From: Branchiostoma lanceolatum
Taxonomy: Eukaryota; Chordata; Leptocardii; Amphioxiformes; Branchiostomatidae
Reading direction: 5' to 3'
NCBI RefSeq assembly: GCF_035083965.1
Contig: NC_089730.1
Span: 21,654,027-21,718,026 of the forward strand
DNA length: 64,000 bases
In this document: positions 11,301-21,832 of the stretch, one piece after another
Layout: each line of letters begins with the position of its first letter
Position numbering within the stretch: position 1 is the stretch's first letter
Made by a program: the position numbers and the translations under genes
Notes under the pieces: model-generated
What the model saw: the letters and a program-made list of their open reading frames with translations, nothing else
What the model was told of the DNA's origin: nothing
Databases searched by the model: none

Positions 11301-11953
11301 CTTCAAGGATTGTACAATTTCCTTTACTTTATATCATCTAAACAGCTTTTCTTCCCTTTCCCTGTTTCCATACCTGTGTTTGTTTGTTTGTTTGTTTTCC
11401 CATTTCTGTGAATGGCCCCATTGTTCTAGTTCTGCACCCGTACCAATGCGACAGCTATCCAGGTAAAGGTTCTTCTTTTCTCAGACTCAATAAGAAAATA
11501 TGCTTTCGCTTTTTTCTTGCCAGTTTTACCTTAAGCATTTTTCTCTCTCTTATTCTGAGTTTCGTTTTTCATCCCTGTTTTTCCAGCTCTGCTGTTCCCG
11601 CGATTGTTCGGCGACTATCGGGGTACGGCCTTTTCTTTCTCATACTCTGCTGCAGTTAAGGCCTTAATTTCTAGTAGTAGGGTCCTACGTTTCATGTTGA
11701 AATTGCTGCTTTGAATGTTCAAGATTTTATGGTTTTCGGAAACTTTTCCTCCAACAAAAATGCTTGTTTTTCAATGGAAGTCAGGGCTTGTCATTAATTT
11801 GTGTCTCCTGTTTCCCCCATACAGACCCCTGTCTTGGATTTTCACTAATTCTTAACTCTTGTTCCCCCATACAGACCCCCATCTGGGCTCGATGCCTTTG
11901 ATGACAACATCTCTGTCACCGAGCCCCCACACACCCCAAACCCACATACCTGA
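6507..11953 (+). CDS. SUPT7L: STAGA/SAGA complex subunit SUPT7L (STAF65-gamma), nine coding exons
   Basis: Exons read as 6505-6658 (ATG at 6507), 7247-7364, 7789-7898, 8216-8325, 8558-8679, 9363-9506, 9870-9910, 10682-10912 and 11875-11953. All have AG/GT borders and phases that join exactly, giving 368 aa (human about 414). Landmarks match human SUPT7L from memory: N-terminal YWGE and EPPLHQPSA, then CNLTIHTIQL, then the histone-fold region (about residues 128-205, with ANESALDTLTDIAHEY), then DVMEQVFHEMG and FWQ, then two psi-K-x-E motifs (VKEEP, IKTEP). The family is a structural, histone-fold subunit of the SAGA-type histone acetyltransferase coactivator in the nucleus. An acceptor at 6504 just before the ATG implies an upstream 5'UTR exon, which I could not locate. 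The gene is odd in that junctions of exons 1, 5, 6, 8 and 9 are duplicated in the adjoining introns. Confidence 0.93.
6651..7090 (+). repeat. Minisatellite copying the exon 1 donor of SUPT7L, about 10 copies
   Basis: The exon 1 end and donor (CACAGAGTAAGTAC, donor GT at 6659) recurs near 6711, 6743, 6787, 6828, 6869, 6927, 6979, 7019 and 7060, separated by C-rich spacers. Each unit is about 40 bp and contains the last exon bases, the GT and the +3 to +6 bases. One copy (6927) has GC instead of GT. Confidence 0.92.
8349..8482 (+). repeat. (GT)n microsatellite in SUPT7L intron 4
   Basis: Interrupted TG/CTTGTG dinucleotide tract. The long Cys/Val open frames across it are artefacts of the repeat. 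Confidence 0.95.
8638..8820 (+). repeat. Duplicated exon 5 3' end and donor of SUPT7L
   Basis: The coding end with GACTTCCCG and donor GTACGTCA (GT at 8680) is repeated at 8778-8820 with CCAGGAGGCGCGAAC and the same donor. The two copies are separated by an ACATA/CACACA simple tract. The reading frame fits human SUPT7L with the first donor. Confidence 0.85.
8870..9400 (+). repeat. Minisatellite copying the exon 6 acceptor of SUPT7L, about 7 full copies
   Basis: The acceptor plus exon start (TTACAG then GATGTGATGGAGCA) recurs near 8879, 8951, 9025, 9097, 9149, 9223 and, as the real exon, 9357. Several shortened copies reading TTACAGGATGTTGTT lie between. Only the last copy runs on into the conserved exon with GVGSISSLQRFWQ. 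Confidence 0.9.
9545..9700 (-). repeat. Dispersed repeat with AAAC-type tail, copy 1 (diverged)
   Basis: On the minus strand this resembles copies at 21833-21957 and 42185-42342 (a GGTGTGTT/TGGTGTGTT core followed by AAACAAAC-type repeats). Probably a 3' end of a non-autonomous retroposon. It lies in SUPT7L intron 6. Confidence 0.45.
10045..10680 (+). repeat. Tandem partial copies of SUPT7L exon 8 with its acceptor
   Basis: Acceptor-plus-exon segments reading CTTGCAGAGTTAA(G/A)GAGG or close variants end their AG at 10276, 10376, 10520 and the real 10681. Two more degenerate copies lie near 10074 and 10144. The 10521 copy covers about 110 bp of coding sequence almost unchanged but leads into a frameshifted reading of the next copy, so the last copy is taken as the working exon. 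Confidence 0.85.
11424..11650 (+). other. Two related candidate microexons in SUPT7L intron 8
   Basis: A 33-nt segment at 11430-11462 (after TTCTAG, before GTAAAG) and a related 36-nt segment at 11587-11622 (after TTCCAG, before GTACGG) are both phase 2 to 2, so either could be included without shifting the frame. Their sequences and flanks are alignable with each other. They would add SSAPVPMRQLS or SSAVPAIVRRLS. I cannot match either to human SUPT7L, so use as exons is unproven. Confidence 0.4.
11814..11888 (+). repeat. Duplicated acceptor of SUPT7L exon 9
   Basis: CCCCCATACAGACCCC occurs at about 11814-11829 and again at 11865-11880. The second leads into the in-frame final exon. Confidence 0.75.
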
Positions 11954-13485
11954 TGAAAGTGAAGGCCCCCTACACTCCATACAATGTACCGGATGATTGC
12001 CAGCCGCCACGGCAGTTTCCCTATAAGCGGTTCACAATTTTACGTGTGCCATCTGCAAGGTCAAAGGTTAAGACCAGATGTGTTTTGTTTATGTCTCAGG
12101 GGCCTTCAGGTTCCGGGTCGGAGTTCAATTGTGACCGGGGGTTGGGTCATGACCCGGTAATCTGCCGGAAGTGCGTGGTCGTCACCCTGATTTCTGCCCG
12201 AGATTGCTTGGTGATGGTTTTAGCTGTGTATGAATATTTTGAATCTTCTGAAAAGCCCGTGAGTTGTAGTATTTTTGGGCGCGGTGCAGTTGGTTCGCTA
12301 TCGAAGCCTTTTTTGTATTAGTCCGCGGGAACGGTGATGCGGTTTTCTCGCCTGATGACCCAAATAGCATCGTTTTTAATGCATTTTCACCGAATTTGCG
12401 TCATCGGAGATTGCGAAAAAGTTATCACATGACTTTTTTATTTTTTTCATTTTTCAGAGACACCATTTACTAAGCTTTCTCAGCATATATGCCGTGACCC
12501 CAGGAAAACTCGTTTTTTCCGAGCAGGTTCGATCAAAAAAGTGTAAAAAAATGATAATTTTCGGATGCCAAATTTACATTTTACTATGGTTTCTACCCAA
12601 AATAAAGGGACAACGGACAATACTGATAAATACATCGGAAAACAGCAGAAAACCGCTTTTCAACCATGTGATTACATTTTCCGTCCTACTTTTCTCGGCG
12701 GAATTGTAGCCCGTCGACCTGAGGGTGTCGGCCTACATACGAAATCGCAAAAAAACTCCGGTCCGAGACCTTCAACTCTGACATTATTACCCACAATGCA
12801 TCACACTGCACATGTGCAGTTAAAACTGTGAAGCTGCTTATTATCAGTTCTTCCAATCACACCAGTATTTATAATGCTAAAATAAAATAAACACACCATA
12901 TGTAGAGGTAACATTGTTGCAAAAATTTAATATCATACTTTCATTTCTATCTACAAAGTGTGATGTTTAGCTAACAGCTGATACGGATTGTGATTCACAA
13001 AATTGTTGTAAAATATGCTTGTTGTTACGTTTGAAAACATTTGATATGTACATGATAAAGTAATATGTATACTCCAATACAGGACTGAAATAAGCTTAGG
13101 TCATGATCCCTTACAACCCATTTCCACTAGAGCAACCCAAAATTTTTGAAACTTGGAACTTTATTCTTGAAGTACAACTTCGCAGACACTTGGGTCTGAA
13201 TTATGTTGACCTTTTACAGTGGTTTGTAATACATTTAAAAATTGATAATGACAGGTCACTCAGCAAAGTTCATAGATGAACAAATATCTTTTCCATTTTG
13301 AGTTATTTGTTGTCTTTTAAATCATACTTTTACATCTTTCATCATATTCAAATTATGATATCAAGGGTTACACAAATCCAATTTTGGTTGCTGAATGCTC
13401 GCTCTAGTGGAATGGGAGTCTTACAGGGCCAGTTGTAACACACATAATGGCCAGGCCATACTGGCCCAGCCTGTGTTGGCCCAGT
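11954..13485. other. SUPT7L 3' untranslated/intergenic stretch
   Basis: No convincing coding exon on either strand; open frames are short and lack recognisable motifs. Confidence 0.5.
12881..12886 (+). terminator. Candidate poly(A) signal of SUPT7L
   Basis: AATAAA about 930 bp past the stop, in A/T-rich sequence without other genes. Positional inference only. Confidence 0.4.
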
Positions 13486-13939
13486 GGCCAACCAGCACAT
13501 CGCCAGAACGTAATGCGTATACGGCAATTAGCCTGATATTTAGACCTATAATTATAACTGCCAAATCTCTTTTGTTCTCTTTGGTCAACGTTGCAGCGGA
13601 AAAACAGCCGTTCCATAAGATATGTCTTTGGACACAACTAATGAACCTATGTGCAAGATATTAACCTCAAATACGCGAACACGACTGTTATGAACCCACT
13701 AAGACACATGTAAGACCATTATTTAGTAATTGTAACCCCCCATCGTGAGAGTGGAATAGTCCAAGGCAGCCTCGTTCTGAGAAAGACCCATGCTGTCATT
13801 CTATGTGTTGGAATCCTGGGGGTCAGGAATAAACCATGTAGCTCCACAATCCCTGTCTTGGCTCCCTGTATCTGTGTCCAATGGCCTCAACATCGGTCCA
13901 TAACAACGACCTTAAACGCTTATGTTCTGGCTACGTGCT
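13486..13939. mobile_element. MITE family 1, copy 1, interrupted by a solo LTR
   Basis: Inverted ends: CAGCACATCGCCAGAACGTAA near 13494 and the complement of GCACGTAGCCAGAACATAAG ending near 13939. The left internal part (GTATACGGCAATTAGCCTG, TCTTTTGTTCTCTTTGGTCA) recurs at 37400-37520 in copy 2. The middle is occupied by the LTR at 13686-13905. Confidence 0.75.
13686..13905. mobile_element. Solo LTR fossil (about 220 bp) nested in a MITE
   Basis: Starts TGTTATG and ends CATAACA, with an internal AATAAA, and is bracketed by the 5-bp direct repeat ACGAC (13681-13685 and 13906-13910). The other copy of the host MITE lacks it at this point, which supports insertion. No internal retroelement coding is present. 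Family (perhaps Gypsy-type) is a guess from duplication length. Confidence 0.7.
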
Positions 13940-14817
13940 TGGCCAACCCAAACTCCGCTTTATCCCTCGATCCAGTCCAGACATCTGGTGACGTCCAGTG
14001 TCAGTCAGTGTATAGGCAGTCCTGTCAAAATAAAACAAACAAAACTCATACAAATAAAAATGGAAAAATAGCGAAAGAAAATCCTCTGTTTCTGTTTAAT
14101 GAATGGTTTTGTTGGTTGGTTGAGAAATGAATGGCACAAACTGTAAAGTAAAAAAACAAGAAGTGCATCAAAGAAGGTTAGACATCTAGGTAATGAGATA
14201 CACAATGCAAAAGTTACTCAAGCAACTGTATAAGTTTTGTTATAATGGTCTGAAATTTAAGATAACATCCATTTTCTTTCCTCAGTCACTGTTAGAAAAT
14301 GTGTCAAGATGCTGGAGTAACTTGTGTATTGTGTAAAACAGAAAGTGATGCATTAAAGGTCAAAGGTTATGAAGATGAAGATAACACCCACAGAAGCTGC
14401 CAAATGTTGGTGTCAAGGCTAGGGTCGGAAAGAAACAGTCATTGAAAAGAAACCAGATGTTGAAAATATAGACATGCTAGATGAAAGTAATTTCAGTTAT
14501 CCTGTGCTATTGCACCCCTTCCTCCTGGCAAGTGTAATGTGTTCAATTGAATTATCACAATTTAGATGGAGTCACAGACAATGCTTAACATCGCTGTTTG
14601 CAAGAATTATTTCTTTTACAGACTTTATTTGGTATGTACAACTGATTATATCACGCTCATCGGATGAAATGTTATTTATCTACGCATCAGTGCCAGGTTT
14701 TCTCTCATTGTTAACTTTCAAAAACTCTTTGTATATCTTTAACTTTTGCCCCTTCAAGTTCCAAAGAGTCAGTACAAATATAGGAGCCTATAGGGATGGA
14801 TGGAGAAAGGGCAGCTT
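13940..14817. other. Intergenic and 3' untranslated region of the minus-strand gene
   Basis: No gene recognised. TTTATT at 14624-14629 is a candidate poly(A) signal (AATAAA on the minus strand) for the HYLS1-box gene ending at 14818. Confidence 0.4.
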
Positions 14818-17800
14818 TTAATTAAAAACATCATCCTCAAGTTCGGCCTCCAAGTTTCTAGCCGAATCTTTCTGTGTCTCCTTCCGGTTATTTTCCACTT
14901 TAGCCGGGACTTGTGCTGCGTCCTTTTCTAACAGATTCTCACTTTCGTTATTTTCTTGTCCTTCCTGTTTGCCATTCTTAAGTGTCTCTGCACTTGGTTC
15001 CTTCCCGTCTCCTCCTTCTTTCTCAGTCTCAAGACGTTCAGATTTAGACTCAAGACGTTCAGATTTAGACTCAAGACGTTCAGATTTAGACTCAAGACGT
15101 TCAGATTTAGACTCAAGACGCTCATCCTTAGACTCAAGACGTTCAGTCTCACTCCCCTGACCCTCCCCACCCTCCTGTGCGTCCACATTCACCACTGTAA
15201 TCTCTATCTTATGATTATCTTTCTCATCTTCTTTAACTCCTTCCTTTTCTCCATTTTCTCCTTTCTGCACTTTCACATTCTCTCCATCCTCTGACCCACT
15301 CCTAACTTCTTCCTCCTCGCTTCTATCATTCTGACTATCCGAGGATGAACCATCACGATTTGCTTCAGACGTCGTACTCTGTACGGTGCTATCGCTTCCC
15401 GCCCCTTCGTTTTCTCCTCTACTTCCCTCTCTCTCCCTCCCCCCGGTCCTGTCCGCACCGGCAGTGTCCGGCCGCTCGTCCCCGCTGTCCCCGCTCTCGT
15501 CGTCCGACGGGTTCTCGTCCGGAGGCGGCGGCGGCACGAACACTTCCTCCCGCCCGTCTTCGTCTGCTGCGGGGAAAGATGGAGACACTAGTGATCATTA
15601 TTTTAAAGAAAATTCTTAGATGCAGAGCAACAACAACCCTGACCTAGCCTCCAGCTCCTGCTCCTGACCCTCAACCCCTGATCTTTGTCTGCCTGCTCCT
15701 TAGCTTTCTCCTCCTGACCCTCAACCCCTGATCCTTGTCTGCCTGCTCCTTAGCTCTCTCCTCCTGACCCTCAACCCCTGATCTTTGTCTGCCTGCTCCT
15801 TAGCTTTCTCCTCCTGACCCTTAACCCCTAACCTGTGAGACCGTTCTTGTCAGCCTCCTCCTTAGCTCTCTCCTCCTGACCTTAACCTCTAGCCCCTGAC
15901 CTGTTAGTCCATCTTTATCAGCCTCCTCCTTAGCCCTCTCCTCCTGACTCTAACCCCTGACCTGTGAGCCCGTCTCTATCAGCCCACTCCTTAGCCCACT
16001 CCTCCTGACCCTTAACCTGTAACCCCAACTGACCCTGACCTCGTGGGGTAGTGTGGCGTAACGTCAGGATTTCCCCACTCCACCCAAGTGCAAAAAACGG
16101 GGTCACGACATCAGCAATAGCTGCCTGTGTCTCACTGTATATTGCACTGTTGCAATTCCAATAAGATCCACTCAAAAAACCTGACCTGTGAGCCCGTCTT
16201 TATCAGTCTCCTCCTTAGCCCTCTCCTCCTGACCCTTAACCTCTAATCCCAAACCCTGACCTGTGAGCCCGTCTTCATCAGCCTCCTCCTTAGCCCTCTC
16301 CTCCTAACCCCTGACCTGTGAGACCGTCCTTGTCAGCCTCCTCCTTAGCTCTCTCCTCCTGACCTTAACCGCTAACCCCTGACCTATGAGCCCATCCTTG
16401 TCAGCTTCCTCCTTAGCCCTGTCCTCCTGACCTTAACCGCTAACCCCTGACCCGTGAGCCCATCCTTGTCAGCCTCCTCCTTAGCACTCTCCTCCTGACC
16501 TTAACCCCTGACCTGTGAGCCCATCTTTATCAGCCTCCTCCTTGACCCTCTCCTCCTGACCTTAACCTCTAACCCCTGACCTGTGAGCCCATCCTTGTCA
16601 GCCTCCTCCTTAGCCCTCTCCTCCTCCTCCCTCATCGCCAGTAAGGACAGGACCTGCTCCTTCGCCTCCTGAGACTTCTTCCGCTGGTGTCTGGTGGCGC
16701 GCAGCTGGCGCTCCTTCAGCTGCAACGGCCAAGACACAAGTCTTAAAGTTCAGACGTCTTCCGGCTGGTGTCATAACATCTTCATTGATTCATTGTTTGT
16801 TAGTTTGTTTGTTTTTGCGTATGATTGATATTAAGTATGTAGAGATTCTTGAATCTTTAAGTCTGGTGTATATTCCAGATCTAAAGTTTTTTCTAAGCAT
16901 TAAGGCACAAATCTTAAACAGTATTCTGCGATTAGTGTGTCAGCACAAAGTTGAAGACAGAACCACCCCCTCACCCCGCTCACCTTTTGGCTCCATAGCA
17001 GCTCCTTGGTGTTCTCCCCCGGATATCTGTGCTTGTCCCAGATTCTCTTGTACTCGAAATACCTGCGAACACAACAACATCATGTAAGACTGTCGTTGGT
17101 ATCACAAACGTGTAGTAAAACAGTTCTCTCATGTGGTATCAATCATTGTGCAAATTAAGACACTACAACAATTTAAGTCATCCGTCATTTGTAATTCAAA
17201 TACCCTATAGTTACTGGGCGTTGCTGCCCTTTCGCATGACACAGGGTCATCACTAACCATTGGGCTACCCTTACCTTTCAAACTTAAAAGGGCACAAGTT
17301 GGAAGCAGCACATTTTACCTTCTCTCCGAGTGAACTATACATTTCCTACGTCTCGTTCACTCAGAAGCATCTTCCTTTGCTTATTCCTATTACAGCATGT
17401 GCGGTCACACGTGCATTTGGCTCTGACCATTGTCAGATATTTGCCATTTTCAGATTCAGCGTTAATTATGCAGAAGAAGTACTCTCAAAACGTCATGATC
17501 GCTTCCCACGAGTCACGCCAGCCTCCAGCGTTAGGGCACAGTCGCGTCATGACAGGCACTCACAGCGACAAGCCGCCTTAATGCACGGTAAGTACTCCCC
17601 TATTGTCCGCTCAGTTCTAATAAGTACCCTCCTATTGTTGCGTCATTTATAATGGATATCAGCGTGCTCCCGGGAGTATTGGCTGGGAAAGAACTCATTT
17701 TTAAGTCAGGTCTTCGTGTCTTTCCTGCGATTTTACTACACAAAACACATCCGTACGCGTCAATTGCCTCAACTACAGTTAAACTGTATTTTGCTCTTAG

Positions 17801-19438
17801 GTTGTTGACTCATATACTATAGGGGAGGGGAGATGTTTCAACGTGGCTTCAGGGTACTTCGTCGCACATGGTTTCTCATTGCCCGGATCTCTGCAGTCCT
17901 GCCCTTTATAGCTACACCCTGCCAACACGCTGTTTTGTTTGGTTACAAATTCCGGACGTTCGTATTAAATGTTTAAAACCACAACAAGGCGATGTCAATC
18001 ACCAGTTTTCATTCAGAACTGCCTGTGAGCAGCCCCTGTCGCATTTGCCATATGATAGGTAGGAATACGACAGCGTATCAAGGGCACTTTTCGGACAGAT
18101 GTGGTTTAAACTTAAGCCCCCATCTCACTGGACCCGCGGCACGCTGGCGGCGTCGCTGCGGCCGATCGAATTGACAAAGCACTCAACGACTTTCATTTCA
18201 AAAAAACGAATCTTTTTAAGCTTTGCGTGTTTTGGTCAAACTTGTACGTTTTGAATGATATTCCCATTATAAAGTCAAGGGTAACACAAATCCAGTTTAG
18301 GATGCCGCAACGCCGCAGCCAGAAGAGGGCTTGATGAAGTCAGTAAAATCTACAGTAGACTCCTGCCGACCATCGGTTCTGTCACAGCCTCGCTGAAATA
18401 GGACATAATCTGTCGCATGACGAATCCACAACGGCAGCGATCTGATCCACTTACATCGCGACACCTGGTTTGGACAAAGAGTCCATCGCCTCATTACTAA
18501 TACTAATAATCTCGTTAAACCTTTATGTTTCAGCTCAGAACCCGATTTGTGCGTCCCTGATTTCACACATCGTAACCACGGTAACGCAACTAGCCGTGAA
18601 TAATAACTGCGTCACACCCAGCTCTGAGCACGTGTAATGCTTCGGGCCCAATCCGGGGCCCGGCCGGGCTGTTTGCGAAAAAGGAAAAATTAAAAAAGCT
18701 TTCTAGCATCAAGAAAATACACAATATATGGTTCAGAGTAACTTTATTACACACTGTGTCTTTTGTTGTCTTTTATATCATATTTTTTTGTTCCCACAAG
18801 CTGCCCGGCCGAGCCCCGGATCGGAATTGGGACCAAAGCATTAGCTCTGTGTCGCGTCAATAACGCGTTGTATGTTAACTTGTTAACTGTAACTGTGCTA
18901 GTGACACTTATAGGTCCCACTGGTAATGGGGAACACAACTCGGACTGTCTATATGTTGACGACTTAGCTCCTTCTTTGTTGACAATTTTAAACTCAAGAA
19001 TCGAGACGCAGCCTGGATACAGCTTCGGCAAAAAACAGTTTGAGTAATTCTACGAAGGAATCCAACCACTTGAAGTGGTCTGTCCTATACAAACGGGACT
19101 CAAAGATATGCAACTTGACGATAGCTGTCTACATATCTACTGTACACCGATGGCGATGTTATCTGTTACATTATATTTACGAAGTTTCCTATACAACATT
19201 TTGTGTAGATGTATATTTGGTCCGTTCAAATCGTTATCAATTATGTATTATTGTACTACACAAAACGGATAATGAATAAACAACAGTTCAAACAAAAAAA
19301 CAAAGTATGCAACAGTCAGCCATCTATATCCTTTTGTTATTATTGTTATTACATGAAAACGCAGGTATTTGATTGATTGATTGTATTTGGAAGGGAGACT
19401 CACCTGTTCAGAACGTCCGTCTTTTTCCTGTTGTCCAT
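14818..19438 (-). CDS. Protein with N-terminal HYLS1-type box, charged helix and acidic repetitive tail
   Basis: Minus-strand exons 19404-19446 (ATG at 19438), 16984-17062, 16581-16719 and 14818-15566 join with GT-AG borders and exact phases to 333 aa. Residues 6-34 (KTDVLNRYFEYKRIWD, then KHRYPGE and LLW) closely resemble the HYLS1 box of hydrolethalus syndrome protein 1 (human KTDRVARYFEYKRDWD, from memory), a centriole/ciliogenesis motif. In human HYLS1 the box is near the C-terminus; here it is near the N-terminus, followed by a Lys/Arg/Glu-rich helix (39-84) and a 249-residue Glu/Ser-rich tail. The ATG has a good context (A at -3, G at +4). An upstream acceptor shows at least one further 5' exon, possibly the CpG-rich one near 28.3 kb, which joins in frame. 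A HYLS1-related centriolar role is inference; it may be a paralog or an unrelated protein sharing the box. Confidence 0.72.
15028..15147 (-). repeat. Coding 21-bp minisatellite (ERLESKS heptads)
   Basis: Residues 225-264 of the HYLS1-box protein consist of ERLESKD/ERLESKS repeats, five to six units of 21 bp with almost no base differences. The period keeps the frame and a heptad register, favouring a charged single helix or coiled coil. Copy number is likely polymorphic. Confidence 0.9.
15640..16640 (-). repeat. Minisatellite copying the exon 3 end and donor of the HYLS1-box gene
   Basis: Units of about 60-70 bp repeat the coding end (GAGAGGGCTAAGGAGGAGGC, then GGGCTCACAG) and donor GTCAGG (real donor at 16580-16579). 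Donor-bearing copies lie near 15832, 15898, 15959, 16183, 16259, 16314, 16381, 16448 and 16510, with more degenerate units at 15640-15830. A short unrelated insertion sits at 16035-16170. Confidence 0.88.
16035..16170 (+). mobile_element. Internally deleted SINE fragment inside the minisatellite
   Basis: Starts GTGGGGTAGTGTGGCG and continues CCCCACTCCACCCAAGTG, both found in the SINE at 35055-35325, but the tRNA middle is missing. It interrupts the repeat array in intron 3. Confidence 0.55.
17063..19403. other. Intron 1 region of the HYLS1-box gene
   Basis: No additional coding exon recognised apart from the MITE at 18636-18842; open frames are short and lack motifs. Confidence 0.45.
18636..18842. 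mobile_element. MITE family 3 (GC-palindrome ends), copy A
   Basis: Inverted ends: AATGCTTCGGGCCCAATCC then GGGGCCCGGCCGGGC on the left, complement on the right. A/T-rich core. Copies B and C lie at 31980-32175 and 36262-36410. Confidence 0.8.
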
Positions 19439-19446
19439 TATCTTCC

Positions 19447-21233
19447 CTGCAAAATAAGAATATTCCATGACATTTTAAGGAACCATTTATCATTTAAGAC
19501 GTTCTCAAGACGACACACCTACATGGCGAAGACGCCGTCTGAACCCTAACGAGTACAAATAAACCTCGTCCTTCTGCCCTTGGTGACACGTAGGGACAGA
19601 GAAGCGCCGTCTGGCGGCAGGCTGGGAACTGCAGGAAGTTGTTTCTCATCATTTGCAACACAAATTGTAAGATAATAACTTCCGTGTGTAACGATATGAC
19701 TCTTGGAATAAATGCTACAGCATCAAAAAATATCAAGAGCACTTTTTTCATGTTGACAGGCATTTTCCTATGTTTCATGTGCTTCTCTTTTTAATTTTTG
19801 TTTGTTTACAACACATTTGTTGCTTAATTATCGAAAAAAAAACACTTATAGTGACGCAAAACCCGGGATAGTTTTACCCCGTCCCGGGATGTAATCTGCG
19901 GTAGTTTGCCATGATGATGTCTAATTCATCGCACCCCCCTCTAGGGACCAATTGTCCGCTGAGAGAGAACACGGGTCTTCCATTAGACAGTTGCTATGGC
20001 GGGATTTTCAGGGCGCTGTGACGTCATGACAGAACCAGTGGCCGAGAAGCTTTAAGGATCTACTTTTTCCTTGTCTCCAAGCAGATGTTAGGAGTTTAAG
20101 ACAGGAAATTAACGTCATGTTTCGGACAGTCACGGATGTATCGTACAAACGGGTCAGACGTCATGTGACAGTTATCTCGAAGCAGATGTAGGGAGGCGAA
20201 ATCGTTACGTTACGCTGTCGTTTCTGTGACATAAGGTTAATACGTACCTAAGCCGGGCTAAGGAAACTATGTGAAACGTGGTATTGCAAATTTTCCCCTC
20301 AACGACCATCTGATGACAGAACAATGGTTTTCTGTTGTCCTCAGTCGTGTTTACCTGTGAGAACACCTGGTCTGGTGACGTCACATCCAGGGATTCTAAA
20401 GGAGATAGATTCCAACAAAATACCGAAGACATGACGACATTCCGACTGTGTTGTTTTTTGCGTGGCAGTGACAGGATGGCACCAGGAAAAAGTGAATGGA
20501 AGAGGAAAAGGGAAACAAGGGACTGAGAAACAAAGAATGAAAGAAATAACATTCGCCAAGAAAGGAACACATGTTTGAAAGGTCTTATGTGCGCAGCAGA
20601 GACAGAATGAAACAAGGAAAGAGAGAAGGGGATTCAAAAGAAAAACAAGGGACTGAGAAACCGAGAATTAAAGAACATTCGCCAAAAGCAGGAAGACATG
20701 CTTCAAAGTTCCGCTTTGATTAGGATCACTATCGGCACTAATCACAGCCTTGCGTCACTAATTACCCCGCTAATGCGGTGATTAGTAACCCGTTAATGAC
20801 GCGGCGTAGTTAATGATAGGTTGTGGGTAGACTACAGGCGCCCGGGGGATGATGGGAAGGGAGATAAGGCGCTTCTGTGAAACCAGGTGACTTCTGGTCA
20901 CACGGGGGAATTCTGGGTAGAATTCTGAACGCTGATAAAAGTATCAGGACGGTTCGAACGTTTAGGGCACGTGTGCGTATATCTAAGTCCGTAAAAGTTC
21001 CGTATTGACATATCTCGGGAGAGAACAAATCACATGAGAGAGAATAGTCATGAGAGACTTGGAGGAACTGGGCGTCACTAAGGAGGGAGGACGAAGGGAG
21101 GCGCTGGACAGAGGAAGATGCAATGCAGTGGTGGCCCGCATCGTCAAACGATGAACTGCGGCAACAGCTGTTGATTTTACTGTTGTTTGTAGTCAAAATT
21201 GAATGGGCCACCTAGTTCAAATTCAATAAATAG
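19447..21233. other. Non-coding stretch upstream of the HYLS1-box exon 1
   Basis: Probably intron if the 28.3-kb first exon is real. No exon with recognisable similarity on either strand. Confidence 0.4.
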
Positions 21234-21416
21234 ATGAAATAAAGTTTGCGGCAGAAGAAGTCATTTTTCGGTTCGATAACCAGGCTGCACAACGCGGTGG
21301 GTCAACGTAGAAAACAACTTCTTTCCCGCAAACATTACCTTAACCCTTAAAAAACATCAATACGAAACTCATACGGACTTGTCACATGAATATACACACA
21401 AGTGTGAACGGACCAT
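21234..21416. mobile_element. MITE family 2, partial copy
   Basis: Shares GTTTGCGGCAGAAGAAGT, GCTGCACAACG(C)GGTGGGTCA and GAAAACAACTTCTTTCCC with copies at 34661-34901 and 37585-37815, and ends with CACACAAGTGTGAACGGACC. The left end looks missing. Confidence 0.65.
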
Positions 21417-21479
21417 TAACCTCCGTTGCAGACTACCTTCGGCTGTTTTCTTTTAAATTACCGTTTTCTTACTAATCTT

Positions 21480-21632
21480 ACACCTACTCTTTCATATCAT
21501 AGATGTCATGTTATAATTGAAGCTACGAAGGTGAACGTTGGTCTCTCGTTGTCTTGTTATTTTTGCCATACATTGTATCATGTACAACTGTCGAGCACTA
21601 ATAAAGGTCATTCATTCATTCATACATTTTAA
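21480..21632 (+). mobile_element. 3' end of a LINE-like retroposon with (CATT)n tail
   Basis: TGTATCATGTACAACTGTCG and AATAAAGGTC are followed by CATTCATTCATTCAT. The layout matches 3' fragments of CR1/L2-type elements; family not resolved. Confidence 0.45.
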
Positions 21633-21832
21633 CCTCTTTGACAAGAACAGTTGGGCAAAGTCTGGAAAGAAAAAAACAGTAAAAAGTTGGAAACGGACCG
21701 GTGAAAGATTGGGAAGGTGGATGTCTTTTGTTACAGAAAAGAAATGAGGGAATAAATGAAGAAGACCACGGTATGTTTTCTTTTTCAATGTTGTTCTATC
21801 CACTTCCTTTCATACTTCTACAATGGGGTCCA

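Noticed and set aside
17210-17290. Minus-strand tRNA-like stretch (GGTAGCCCAATGGTTAG)
   Set aside because: No convincing B-box or cloverleaf, and no repeated body; too weak to call a SINE.
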